In this document: piece by piece, positions 8,398-16,234 of the stretch
How positions within the stretch are numbered: position 1 is the first letter of the stretch
Layout: each line of letters starts with the position of its first letter
Origin: Coemansia sp. RSA 922
Lineage: Eukaryota > Kickxellomycota > Kickxellomycetes > Kickxellales > Kickxellaceae
NCBI GenBank assembly: GCA_027577415.1
Contig: JANBQS010000213.1
Coordinates: 1-26,089 of the forward strand
Direction of reading: 5' to 3'
Length of the DNA: 26,089 nt
Program-made: the position numbers and the translations under genes
The notes under the pieces: generated by a model
The model's input: the letters and a program-made list of their open reading frames with translations, nothing else
Database searches by the model: none
What the model was told of the DNA's origin: nothing

Positions 8398-8817
8398 CTA
8401 GCATTTGACAAAGCTCTTCGTTTCAGCATTATACATTAACCTGTTTTCAGAATTGAGTCCGATATTTTCAGGTTGACGGTTGGTAAGAATATAATCAAGG
8501 TTTTCCCTATCTGCAGCACTGTTATCAACATCATCAGTGTCATCTACACTGGGAAATACTAAAATATGCCAATTTGGGGACATAATTGGATCCATGCTGT
8601 CACAGTCAACAGCAACTAGTTTGCCATCTTTCTTTTCAACTATTACCGTGCCACATTCATAATGTGCTTCATTTTTGTCCAATGCAACTACAAATTCCAC
8701 GATTTTTATAAATGTAATTGAAACATCTGTTTCAATGACATGCTTGCGGTATTGCCTACCACGAATATATATGTAAATATCAATGGTTTGGGGTGAATCG
8801 AGTTTGGTTCCTTCCAT
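8398..8817 (-). CDS. Small-protein family member 4 (139 aa, unknown function)
   Basis: An unrecognised 139-residue protein, MEGTKLDSPQTIDIYIYIRG at the N terminus. I chose the ATG at 8817, since upstream codons run into the TATA box at 8931-8937. It shares with member 3 the strand IDIYIYI, the HVIET block, the IVEKKDGKLVAVD hairpin and HILVFPSVDD. An acidic stretch (DDTDDVDNSAADRE) follows. The broken copy at 24152-24470 keeps the closest version of its IVExxxxxLVxVD block. The end KSFVKC leaves a C-terminal cysteine. No signal peptide or membrane segment is visible, and function is unknown. Confidence 0.75.
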   Translation of the reverse strand: MEGTKLDSPQTIDIYIYIRGRQYRKHVIETDVSITFIKIVEFVVALDKNEAHYECGTVIVEKKDGKLVAVDCDSMDPIMSPNWHILVFPSVDDTDDVDNSAADRENLDYILTNRQPENIGLNSENRLMYNAETKSFVKC

Positions 8818-8900
8818 TATTTCAAGTACGAGGCTATTTACTGATTCGAATATATTTGTTATAGAAAAGCAGAGCAAATATTGATATGGAGAAGAAAAGG

Positions 8901-9303
8901 ATTTGGTGAGGAGCAAGGGAGCCCCACACATTTTATAGTAGGAACTGCCCCCCAGCGCAGGCGTAGTTTGGATCAGGCGGCTTCTTCCCTCCCCAATAGA
9001 AAGTGCATGCAGCAAGTCTCCAGTGCTTTAAAATATAGTGCTCAACCTGACAGTGCTTTCCAAAAATAGGTATTACGTAATTTGTTCTTTGAAATATATT
9101 GGCGAAGATTGAAGAACCTTTCAAAAAATTTGCTTTACGTCATTTTCTCCTCAAGCTACTCAAAAATTTGGTTTCAACCAAATAATTGGGTGCCCTGTTC
9201 AAACATGTGTCATTCAAAGCCTTTCTGTCCTTTGAAATTGCAGCTACCCAAAAAAGCTGTCAGTCAACACTTTGCCGTGAGTAATTACGCCGGATCAAGG
9301 GCC
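8901..9303 (-). promoter_or_regulatory. Promoter of small-protein gene 4
   Basis: On the minus strand, TATAAAA lies at 8937-8931 and CTCACCAAAT at 8910-8901. The inverted CCAAT box is plus-strand CCCAATAGAAAG near 8992-9003. Further out are a bZIP-like TTACGTAA (about 9072-9079), TTACGTCAT (about 9135), a palindrome ATTTGGTT-TC-AACCAAAT (9166-9183) and the distal CGCCGGATCAAGGGCC (9288-9303). Confidence 0.6.
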
Positions 9304-9341
9304 AAAGTACAAATTATGCATAAGGAAACTGCTATTAAGTA

Positions 9342-9361
9342 AAAATAATAATAATAATAAA
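9342..9361. repeat. ATA/TAA trinucleotide microsatellite
   Basis: A short AATAATAATAATAATAA run at the end of the promoter repeat of gene 4. It is low-complexity sequence with no sign of coding use. Confidence 0.8.
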
Positions 9362-9458
9362 ACCAACCACTACGAAAACGTAAGCTTAAGTTTATAAATT
9401 ATCCATGAGAGCGCCATATGAGGATAAGCCTTTTTAAGCTTGATACCCCAGACCTATT

Positions 9459-9827
9459 CTACTGAAAACTAAATGTACTTTTATCATACGTGTAAGTAGT
9501 CAACTCGTTCAATCCAGTACAAAACTTGTCTGCCATTTTCATACTATCGTCTATGAACTTTTGCGTATCATCCACTTTGACCTCATAGTTGCACATTATA
9601 ACCCATGTTTGGCTGGTGTCCCCAGCATCCTCAGCGCCAGGTATCATGGAAAAAGCACGATGATCTATATCTTCATATGTGACAAATGCATTGGAATATA
9701 AGCCTGGGTCAAACTTTGTCAAGAGTCTTAGAAAACGAAGGCGGTCACAATCATCACTAAAGATATAGTGGCAAACGTGAATCACTTCAGAATCCTTACG
9801 GTATATAGCTTTTACTTTATGTTGCAT
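9459..9827 (-). CDS. Small-protein family member 5 (122 aa, unknown function)
   Basis: An unrecognised 122-residue protein opening MQHKVKAIYRKDSEVIHV, starting at the ATG at 9827. It is the paralogue of the gene at 479-883: both have the MQHKV start, the YHKD/YRKD turn, the aromatic-rich YDKSTFSF/YNSIDSVF tail and a C-terminal helix ending MADKFC/LADVFC. It sits nearest the conserved housekeeping core, about 470 bases from the SRP receptor gene. No membrane helix or signal peptide is seen. Function is unknown. Confidence 0.75.
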   Translation of the reverse strand: MQHKVKAIYRKDSEVIHVCHYIFSDDCDRLRFLRLLTKFDPGLYSNAFVTYEDIDHRAFSMIPGAEDAGDTSQTWVIMCNYEVKVDDTQKFIDDSMKMADKFCTGLNELTTYTYDKSTFSFQ

Positions 9828-10300
9828 AGCAGGTCAAGTTAGAAAAAGTAAGTTGGGTACTTGTTAAAAGGAGCAATAGAATAAAACAATAAAAAAAATT
9901 GTGTAGAGAAGAGCAATATTTGTCAAGAACCACGGCTAACAAGCCAAATTTATTGTGGCGATTCCAGTCAACGATGTCAGCATGGTTTGTAGGCCACACT
10001 GCTGAAAAGTTCACGGGATAAGCCACTTGCTCTTTTCATAGTCCACATGAGAATAGCAGGTGTTTACGCTGACTGTGAGCTAAGCCTGTGACGAAAATCA
10101 TTGCAATTTACTTTTGTCGCTGAAAAGTAAACGAAATCGGAGCTGCTTGAAAAAAAAATCTAATAATCACCATCCCTCCCCTAATGAATTTGTTCCAGAG
10201 ATGGTGTAGTTCTTCAAAAATATTATTGGGGGGATTCAAAAAAAAAAAAAAATGGTTGTAAACTATTTGTCACTTTGTCCAACATATCTTTCTAAAAAAT
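9828..10300. promoter_or_regulatory. Divergent intergenic region, small-protein gene 5 and SRPRB
   Basis: For the minus-strand gene, AT-rich AATAAATTTGG at about 9954-9944 occupies the TATA position and GTTCTTGACAAA at 9930-9919 the start-motif position, a weak version of the family layout. For the plus-strand SRPRB gene there is an A-run near 10239-10251 and AACATATCTTTCTAAAAA just before the ATG, with no classical TATA box. Confidence 0.45.
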
Positions 10301-11179
10301 ATGGCTGAGCCCTCTCCGCTTCTCCAGACCGCCGGTTCTGGAGGCACTGGTCTCTACATGCTTATTGGCACTTTGCTAGTCGTCCTTGTTGGTGCTTTTG
10401 TCTGGTACTTGCTGAACCAGCAGTCAGCAGCCATCAGCAGCCAAAGCATGGCCCTAGCATCCGGCAACAGCATACACGGGCTCTCGTCAGCACAAAAGAA
10501 ACGCAACAACGCAATAGTCCTAGTGGGTCCCATGGGAGCGGGCAAAACCGCGCTCTGGACTCGCCTACGTTTCCCCAATTCCACCTCACAGCCAGAGACC
10601 CAAACATCCATGTCAGTCAACGCCGCCGAGGCCCACATAAACGAGTCGAACGCATACTTGGTCGATATACCGGGACACCAAAAATATCGGCTGGACAGAG
10701 ACTCGTATCTACCTATGGCGCGTGGAATAATCTTTGTCGTAGACAGCACTCGTCTCTCAGAGAATATTAGGTCTACCGCCGAGCTCGTCTACGATGTTTT
10801 GGCGAACGCCAAGGTGCAGACTAACGAGACTCCGTTGCTTTTGCTTTGCAACAAACAGGATGACCCATTGGCCCTATCCAATACAAGGGTGAAGGCTTTG
10901 CTAGAGGACGAGATTGACAAGCTACGCACCTCGCGACAGGCCGGATTAGACAGCCTGCGCGATGCTCATGTTGCCGCCTCGGGTGCTGCAGCGGGAGATG
11001 ACGATGACGCGGCGGCCGAGGAGAGGATTAGCGACTTTTTGGGCTATGACGGCAAAAAGTTTTCCTTCGAGGACTTGCCCAATCCCATCCAGTTCAATGA
11101 GTCCACTCTGATACTGGGCCACGACACTAGCGGCCTGGAGCTCATTGAGGGCTGGATTGCCGACACTCTTCACTCATAA
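10301..11179 (+). CDS. SRP102: Signal recognition particle receptor beta subunit
   Basis: This is the ER-membrane GTPase that anchors SRP receptor alpha and helps deliver ribosome-nascent chain complexes to the Sec61 translocon. The 292-residue protein has an N-terminal membrane segment at about 18-38 (MLIGTLLVVLVGAFVWYLL), as expected for a cytosol-facing anchor. An Arf-like GTPase domain follows: P-loop GPMGAGKT at 76-83, DIPGH at 122-126 in the DxxG position, and NKQD at 184-187 for guanine recognition. An acidic low-complexity insert (DDDDAAAEE, about 233-241) precedes the last strand and helix, common in fungal copies. The length fits the family (about 240-300). The start is the ATG at 10301. 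It is convergent with SET2, whose stop lies 65 bases away. SRP102 is the yeast name, SRPRB the human. Confidence 0.95.
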   Translation: MAEPSPLLQTAGSGGTGLYMLIGTLLVVLVGAFVWYLLNQQSAAISSQSMALASGNSIHGLSSAQKKRNNAIVLVGPMGAGKTALWTRLRFPNSTSQPETQTSMSVNAAEAHINESNAYLVDIPGHQKYRLDRDSYLPMARGIIFVVDSTRLSENIRSTAELVYDVLANAKVQTNETPLLLLCNKQDDPLALSNTRVKALLEDEIDKLRTSRQAGLDSLRDAHVAASGAAAGDDDDAAAEERISDFLGYDGKKFSFEDLPNPIQFNESTLILGHDTSGLELIEGWIADTLHS

Positions 11180-11244
11180 TTTCCGACAGTTTGCAAATAT
11201 GTCTTTGTTAATTTCGAATACAACCAAGAGTAAACACGCATATG

Positions 11245-14200
11245 TCAGGCGGTTGACGTGTAGCGATCGGAGGGCGCGGGCGGCGTTCTCACTACTGATG
11301 CGTCAGTAACAGGACTGCCAACGTTCGATCGCCTGCTAACGAGCTTTGACATGTAATCAATGACGAACTGCTTGATCTTTGCCTTTTTGTGTTGACCCAG
11401 GTCGATGAGCTTGGCTGGATCGAACGAGGACGATTTGCGCTCCTTCTCCATCAACACCTTTGTGATCTTTTTGGCCTCGTGCTTAAAGTCATCGTGTCCG
11501 AGCTGGCCCTTGTACTTGGTCATAGCCTTGACAACAAAGGCAGCCAGCTCAGAGGTAGCCTTTTTCTCGAGCTTCTCTCGCTTAGCCGCCGGAGCTCCCG
11601 TGCTTGTTGCCGAAGAAGCTGCAACGCCGGCTAGCGAGTTGGCCGAGGCACGTCGACTGAGGCCGTTGGCGAGGCGCTTGGCATCTACCATTGACGAGGA
11701 CCGGGCGAGCTTTGTCGCGGGCTCCTCTTCGGTATCAGGAGTCTCCAGCTGCACGGCAGACGACGTAGGAGCCGCATCGCCGCCCCGAGACTGGCGCATG
11801 CCCAAACGGCAAGCGCGCTCAATGATCTCGTCAACTTTGGCTTTGGATACGCCATTGACCTTCACATCGTCCGCCGCTGCCGCCGCAGCTGCCGCCGACA
11901 CGGGCGACGCAGAGACTGACACTGACGGGTATCCTCTGTTGCCATTTCGACTTCCAGCGGCCACTGACGTCCATCTATCAGCTCCTGTGGATGCAGCTGC
12001 AGCGGCTGGTACTGACGATGTAGACATTGATACAACGCGCGACCCATGTGTCGAAGATGCAGGCCCTGTCGATGCAGTACCAGAACTTCCCTCAACTTCG
12101 CCAAACCCAGAGCCTCCGCGCTTGCTGTCAACGGCCATAGGCGATCCGGTTGTGGGCTCGGCATCAGTGGCCAAGGGCGGGTCCCATCTAGTCTCTTTAG
12201 TAGACTCATGGTAGTAGTAGGCCATGCCGTTGTTCGAATACGCCGTCCGCCAACCTGGGGCCAGACGCGGTTGCTGCTCTGAGTGCGATCCCGAAGAGGG
12301 CACAGTGCTGTCACGCCCACCATTGATTCTGTTATGACCAGTGTCAGCGGCCGAGCTAACCCGCTCTCGGTTCCCATCAGCAGAATACGACTCTTCGCCA
12401 TAGCCGCCCCCGCGATTATATCCATGTCCATTCCAGCTAGTGTATCTACCGCGCGGATTATGCGACAACGACGACGACGACTCGCCACGGTGCGTGGGGC
12501 CCAGGTTGTTGACGTATGGTCTACTCGGCGGATAGTCGCCGGCAGTCGAGCGTTGGAAGCGAGAGTAAGAGGACGAACTACGGTGGAAGGACGACGGCGA
12601 CCGCGATCGAGACACGTGGGAGCCATACCGCGACCTGTGCGAGCTAGGATATGGTGCCGCGCGGCTTGGAGATCTGCCTGCGTTCGAAGAGCCAGATGGC
12701 GACGAGCCACGCACTCCAGCACCCCTGTTGCGACCCCAGCCAACGCCACTTGCCTGCGGATGCTGCGCTGACGGGTATCCAGACGCATCCTGCGAGCTGG
12801 GAGAGGCAGAGCGCATGCGCGACTGACTGGCTGCGCGACCCCAGCGCGTTGGGCCAGGCGACTCACCACCGCCAACAGGCCTGCTAGACGTTGATACCGG
12901 CGGCGTGTTGTTGGCGCGATTTGGACTCTGGTGGCACGACGCAGCGGGCGTGTTGGCAGACGACTCTTTGCGGCTCTTCTTTGGGATCTTAAAGACGTGC
13001 TGAAGCTGCGACCACCTCTCCACCATGTCGCTAGCCAGATTGGCGACGTTCTCGTCACGAAAACTGCACAGCGGCTTGACGGCATCCTCGAGACGGCTCT
13101 CCTCAATGGTGTTGCGCGTAGAGAATGGCATGTGGTCTATGCACTGTAGGATCTTTATCAGCATGACATCGTCGCCCTCATAGTCCTGCAACCACGAGCG
13201 CAGTACGCCAGCGCCCTGGAGTCCGACCAGCGCCTTGAGCAAGCGGCGGTTGCTTGTCTCCATGAGCTTGCCAATCAGGATCTCGATAATGCGTGTCTGG
13301 CGCGCAGAACGGTGCATGATTTGCACAAACTTGAGCACTTGCTCGGGCGACGTAAGTCCCTTTTGGTTTCGCCGACGAATGCGCTTAAAGCCAACGCGGT
13401 TGCCCCAGTCACCCTCGTCGTCTTCTGAACCAGATCCTGATCCAGAGTAGCCGTCCTCGTCGCTGCCATATTCTTCGTCGTCGACAGCGGCATGGCGTCT
13501 GCGGATATCGTCTCGCTGATGGCGCGTAACCGTGTCATCTGCAATCTCATCGTCAATATCAGCAATAGTGTCATCGATAGCCTCCTCTTCCTCAGTACCA
13601 GAGTTGAGCGGGAGCGACTTTTTGGAGCGTTCCTTGGAAACGCCAATAACGCCTTTGCACTCGGGCGAGCCACAGTAGCACGGCTGAGGCTCGGTGCCAG
13701 CCAGACGCTCAAACTTGTAGTCAAAGGTGATTTCCTCGCCGCGCTTGATGGGTCGCTCGACAAATATACCCATGCGAATGGCACCGCCAACCATCCATTT
13801 TTGCAAAACACAGTTGGGCCCGCAGCTGTGGTTGACAAAGCGCGCTATGCAGCCCTTCCGTGTGGCGTCGATTACTTTGTTGTGCCCGATGCTCATAAAA
13901 TAGTGGTGTTGTATGCCCTCAGACTGATAGACTCGGGAGCGTTTGCGAAACTCTGTGGTAGTCACGACCTCGCCCATGTACTCCATGACAAAGCTGCCAG
14001 TGTCCAGGTCCTCGAGTGCCTGCAGGCCATACCCCTTACGGCCAGCGTTGATAACGCGGACGTTGGCATATTGTCGCTTCTGGAATCGCCGGTTCAAGCA
14101 GTAGCTGCCACAAGGGCAAGTCAGCGGATTACACTCCATTTGCACCAAGCGGTTGATACAATCTGAGCTTTCGCCGCAAGCCTGAGACCGCGGATCAGTA

Positions 14201-14629
14201 GTATGGTTGTAGCGGCAGTGGCAAGGAATAGACTCTTCATGCTGTGTGCCGTCGGCGGAGACACGCACAAATATGTTCCGCTCCACGCCTTCAAACTGAC
14301 TAACCGCAACTTCTGTCACGTCTGTCTCTTTGAGATCACTGTTAACGTCCTCCAATCCCTTGTTTGGCGACGGTTCTTCGTCTTTGCGGCCATTGTGAAT
14401 GTAAACTGTGCCCGGCTTGGGAGGTGGTGTATGTGAACGACTTTCTGAACCGGATTGAACGCTAGCAGTCTCATTCGCAGATCTACTCAATCACCAAAAA
14501 AAAATAGAGACCCCCACACTTGGTGCTTAGTAGACAGACTCTTCCAATTGGTAACAAGAGCTAAGTCGTTAATACTTACGCTAGCAGATTTGTGTCTCTG
14601 CTTCGACTAGCGCCTTGTACAAGCTCCAT
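11245..14629 (-). CDS. SET2: SET2 histone H3 lysine-36 methyltransferase (two exons)
   Basis: SET2 methylates H3K36 during transcription elongation, bound to the phosphorylated RNA polymerase II tail. Domains in order are AWS cysteines (about 105-145), SET (about 153-275, with NHSCGPNC and the terminal FDYKFER), post-SET CYCGSPEC (about 286-293), a TFIIS-N-like helical region (about 400-510), a long Ser/Arg-rich low-complexity stretch, a WW domain (about 757-790, GWRTAY to WDPP) and a C-terminal SRI domain (about 993-1068) that binds the polymerase tail. The main frame opens at a TTG (14490), so translation must begin upstream. Exon 1 is 14629-14580, starting MELVQGASRSRD. A 94-base intron (14579-14486) with GTAAGT donor and CTACTAAGC branch point follows. 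The product is 1096 residues, longer than yeast Set2 (733). Confidence in identity is near certain; in exon 1 about 0.85. Confidence 0.95.
14486..14579 (-). other. SET2 intron 1 with tandem acceptor
   Basis: On the minus strand the donor is GTAAGT, the branch point CTACTAAGC lies about 50 bases before the acceptor, followed by a T-run and TTGAG|TAG. Either AG keeps the frame, adding or removing one residue. The intron is 94 or 97 bases, phase 2. Confidence 0.85.
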
Positions 14630-14961
14630 TCCGAGCAGAAATGTAGACAGTTTCCCTCCTCAGTATATGCGCGAATTAGGTAGCAAGAAATACGCAACCG
14701 ACGCGCGCGAGGAAAAAAAATAGAGGAAAACAAACAAATAAGAAAAAGGTAGTAAAAAAATAAAAATTAAGAAAAAAAGGGAATAAAGTCAAGAGGCAGA
14801 AGCGCCAAGCTTAAAAAAGTGTATGAAGCGAAAAACGGAAGAGAAAGGCTGTAAAAAGCACTCAGGCGATGACCACGCATCCAATCGCCGACATCTTTCC
14901 TTCTTTCAACTCTATCCTTTATTAATAATTTTTCTTCCTAAAGCATTCCCAAAAAAAATTA
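14630..14961. promoter_or_regulatory. Divergent promoter region of SET2 and CMC4
   Basis: These 332 bases separate the two start codons. A-rich tracts occupy 14713-14780. An inverted repeat GGCGAT/ATCGCC (14865-14870, 14884-14889) with a CCAAT box at 14881-14885 lies about 75-95 bases before the CMC4 ATG. No clear TATA box is seen for SET2. Confidence 0.5.
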
Positions 14962-15177
14962 ATGTCTAGCAATAAAAACGGCAAACCTCCGTGTCAGGCA
15001 GAAGCGTGTCGGCTACAAGACTGTCTGTGGCGGAGCGACTTCCAAGAAGCGCGTTGCCAAGGCGCACTACGCGAGCTAGAAAAGTGCTGCGCCAGTCTCC
15101 TCGCCTCCAACGGCACATCACGCTGCTGCCCAAGCGAGCGACCTCTCAACAAGACAGCCAACAAGAGTACAAAATAA
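14962..15177 (+). CDS. CMC4: Twin CX9C mitochondrial intermembrane-space protein Cmc4
   Basis: A 71-residue protein with the exact twin CX9C arrangement: C11-X9-C21 and C32-X9-C42, with extra cysteines at 16, 43, 55 and 56 as in the Cmc4/p8-MTCP1 family. The core matches the family pattern PCQxEAC-xLQDC, then CC near the second helix and a CCP after it. Such proteins are oxidised and trapped in the intermembrane space by the Mia40 relay; yeast Cmc4 is linked to respiratory function. Length agrees with the family (about 68-73). The start is the ATG at 14962 after an A-rich leader. The stop overlaps an AATAAAA signal, and the next gene ends only 27 bases away on the other strand, so the 3' ends probably overlap. 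Confidence 0.92.
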   Translation: MSSNKNGKPPCQAEACRLQDCLWRSDFQEARCQGALRELEKCCASLLASNGTSRCCPSERPLNKTANKSTK

Positions 15178-15203
15178 AATAACAAACCAAAAAAAAAAAA
15201 TAT

Positions 15204-15692
15204 CTATAGTTCGTCCTTCTTGCCAGCCGCCTTGAAAATATCGCCAACGATATTGACAAAGTTCTCTCTATGCTCGTCATTAATGCCAAGCGCAGCAACC
15301 TCCTCGTCCTCGTCGTCAGGCGATGCCCCACATCCGCCACCAGGGCTATGTCCCCAGAGGACCTTACGGCCCTGGCGCACCTCCACCGAGGTATTGGCTC
15401 CATAAATGTCCGAGCCCCCGGGAGCATCGCGCGAAGGCAGCTTCCGGATATCCTTGACTAGCGCAAACACCGTAGCCAGTGCCTGCGCACTCAGCTCACT
15501 CTTCTCCACTTTGCTCTCTCCATTCTCCTTGTAATCGTGGCTGACCACCTGGGCACCACCAGTAGGCGTACCAGTGATAACTAGTGCGCTACTGATCTTG
15601 GGTCCAATGATACCAGGTCTGCCGAGACCAGAATGGTACTTGGCCAGCGAAATAGTTATAGGCTCGTCGTGTTTCTCTTCGTGGTTGCTCAT
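15204..15692 (-). CDS. Unrecognised 162-aa protein ending in KDEL
   Basis: I do not recognise this protein. It begins with a polar stretch (MSNHEEKHDEP), then a strand-like ISSALVITGT, a Gly/Thr turn, a strand AQVVSHDY, an acidic-basic linker, an amphipathic helix about 68-86 (SAQALATVFALVKDIRKL), strands TSVEVR and KVLWGH, a Gly-rich GGGCGAS, an acidic DDEDEE loop and a C-terminal helix about 138-155. The overall size and alpha/beta order could suit a small assembly chaperone, but this is only an impression. The last four residues are KDEL, yet there is no signal peptide, so ER retention is not expected. The start is the ATG at 15692. A TATATATA sits at about 15715-15722, close to the start codon, implying a very short leader. 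Confidence 0.8.
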   Translation of the reverse strand: MSNHEEKHDEPITISLAKYHSGLGRPGIIGPKISSALVITGTPTGGAQVVSHDYKENGESKVEKSELSAQALATVFALVKDIRKLPSRDAPGGSDIYGANTSVEVRQGRKVLWGHSPGGGCGASPDDEDEEVAALGINDEHRENFVNIVGDIFKAAGKKDEL

Positions 15693-15846
15693 AGTGAATA
15701 AAAAATTTGCGCAGAATATATATAAAATAAAATGACAAGAAAAGAAGGAAGCAGAAGACCTCTTTTAAAAAAAAATGTCGCCTTTTTATGTGCCAAGCTT
15801 TTTACTGAAACCTCCTTGGGATAAGGGGGGAGTGTGACGCCTTGGG

Positions 15847-16185
15847 TCACGCGCTGAAAATCGTAAAAGTACCAACCCAGGCTAACACGAACATAGCAGC
15901 ACCAGTTCCGACGCTATCGCCTAGTATCTCCATTTTACCGCCAAAGTCAGCATCGTCTACGCCAAGGAAACTAGTCCAGTAGATGGACGGCAGAGAGACA
16001 ACACCGATGAAAAACGATACAAAACAAGGCAATCCGTGGAATCCAGCAATTCCATAGAAAAGACCCAAGACCAAAGAAAAAGCGGCAATGAGCCAGAACA
16101 CGACCTCACGCAGTTCTTCTTTCCGCCACTCCTCGTCACGCAAAAAGGCCTTCTCCCAGACGCCAAGTCTTTTAGCACTCGGCAT
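15847..16185 (-). CDS. RAB5IF: RAB5IF/OPTI-family ER membrane protein (112 aa)
   Basis: This belongs to the Rab5-interacting/EMC6-like fold family. Human RAB5IF (C20orf24, OPTI) pairs with TMCO1 in the GEL complex of the multipass translocon and has also been described as a respirasome assembly factor. The 112-residue protein has a charged N terminus with WEKAFLRDEEW and LREVVFW, then three membrane segments at about 29-47, 53-70 and 94-110. The loop before the third, DDADFGGKMEIL, matches the family's DEEEYGGxWEL. The frame is open upstream to 16416, but that part is antiparallel UTP10 sequence in another frame; the ATG at 16185 fits the family start. The UTP10 stop is only 49 bases upstream on the same strand, so its promoter must be tiny or lie inside UTP10. 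Confidence 0.88.
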   Translation of the reverse strand: MPSAKRLGVWEKAFLRDEEWRKEELREVVFWLIAAFSLVLGLFYGIAGFHGLPCFVSFFIGVVSLPSIYWTSFLGVDDADFGGKMEILGDSVGTGAAMFVLAWVGTFTIFSA

Positions 16186-16234
16186 TTCTATGTCCAATAA
16201 AAAAATGAAATTTTTAATAAATAGAAAAAAATCT

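Larger units (their letters stand above)
7725..9330 (-). repeat. Tandem duplication of gene plus upstream region
   Basis: About 480-500 bases upstream of the genes at 7341-7727 and 8398-8817 align element by element with an offset of 1,110-1,115 bases. Matching tracts include AAAAATAGGTATT followed by a bZIP-like site and TTTGTTCTTTGAAA, then CTCAAGCTACTCAAAAAT and CCAAATAATTGG, then CACTTTGCCGTRAGTAATTACG. The coding parts have diverged far more than the upstream parts. Confidence 0.75.

Noticed and set aside
11405..12214. Long open frame opposite SET2 (269 codons)
   Set aside because: Shadow of the GC-rich, Ser/Ala-rich SET2 coding strand, with low-complexity translation and no domain.
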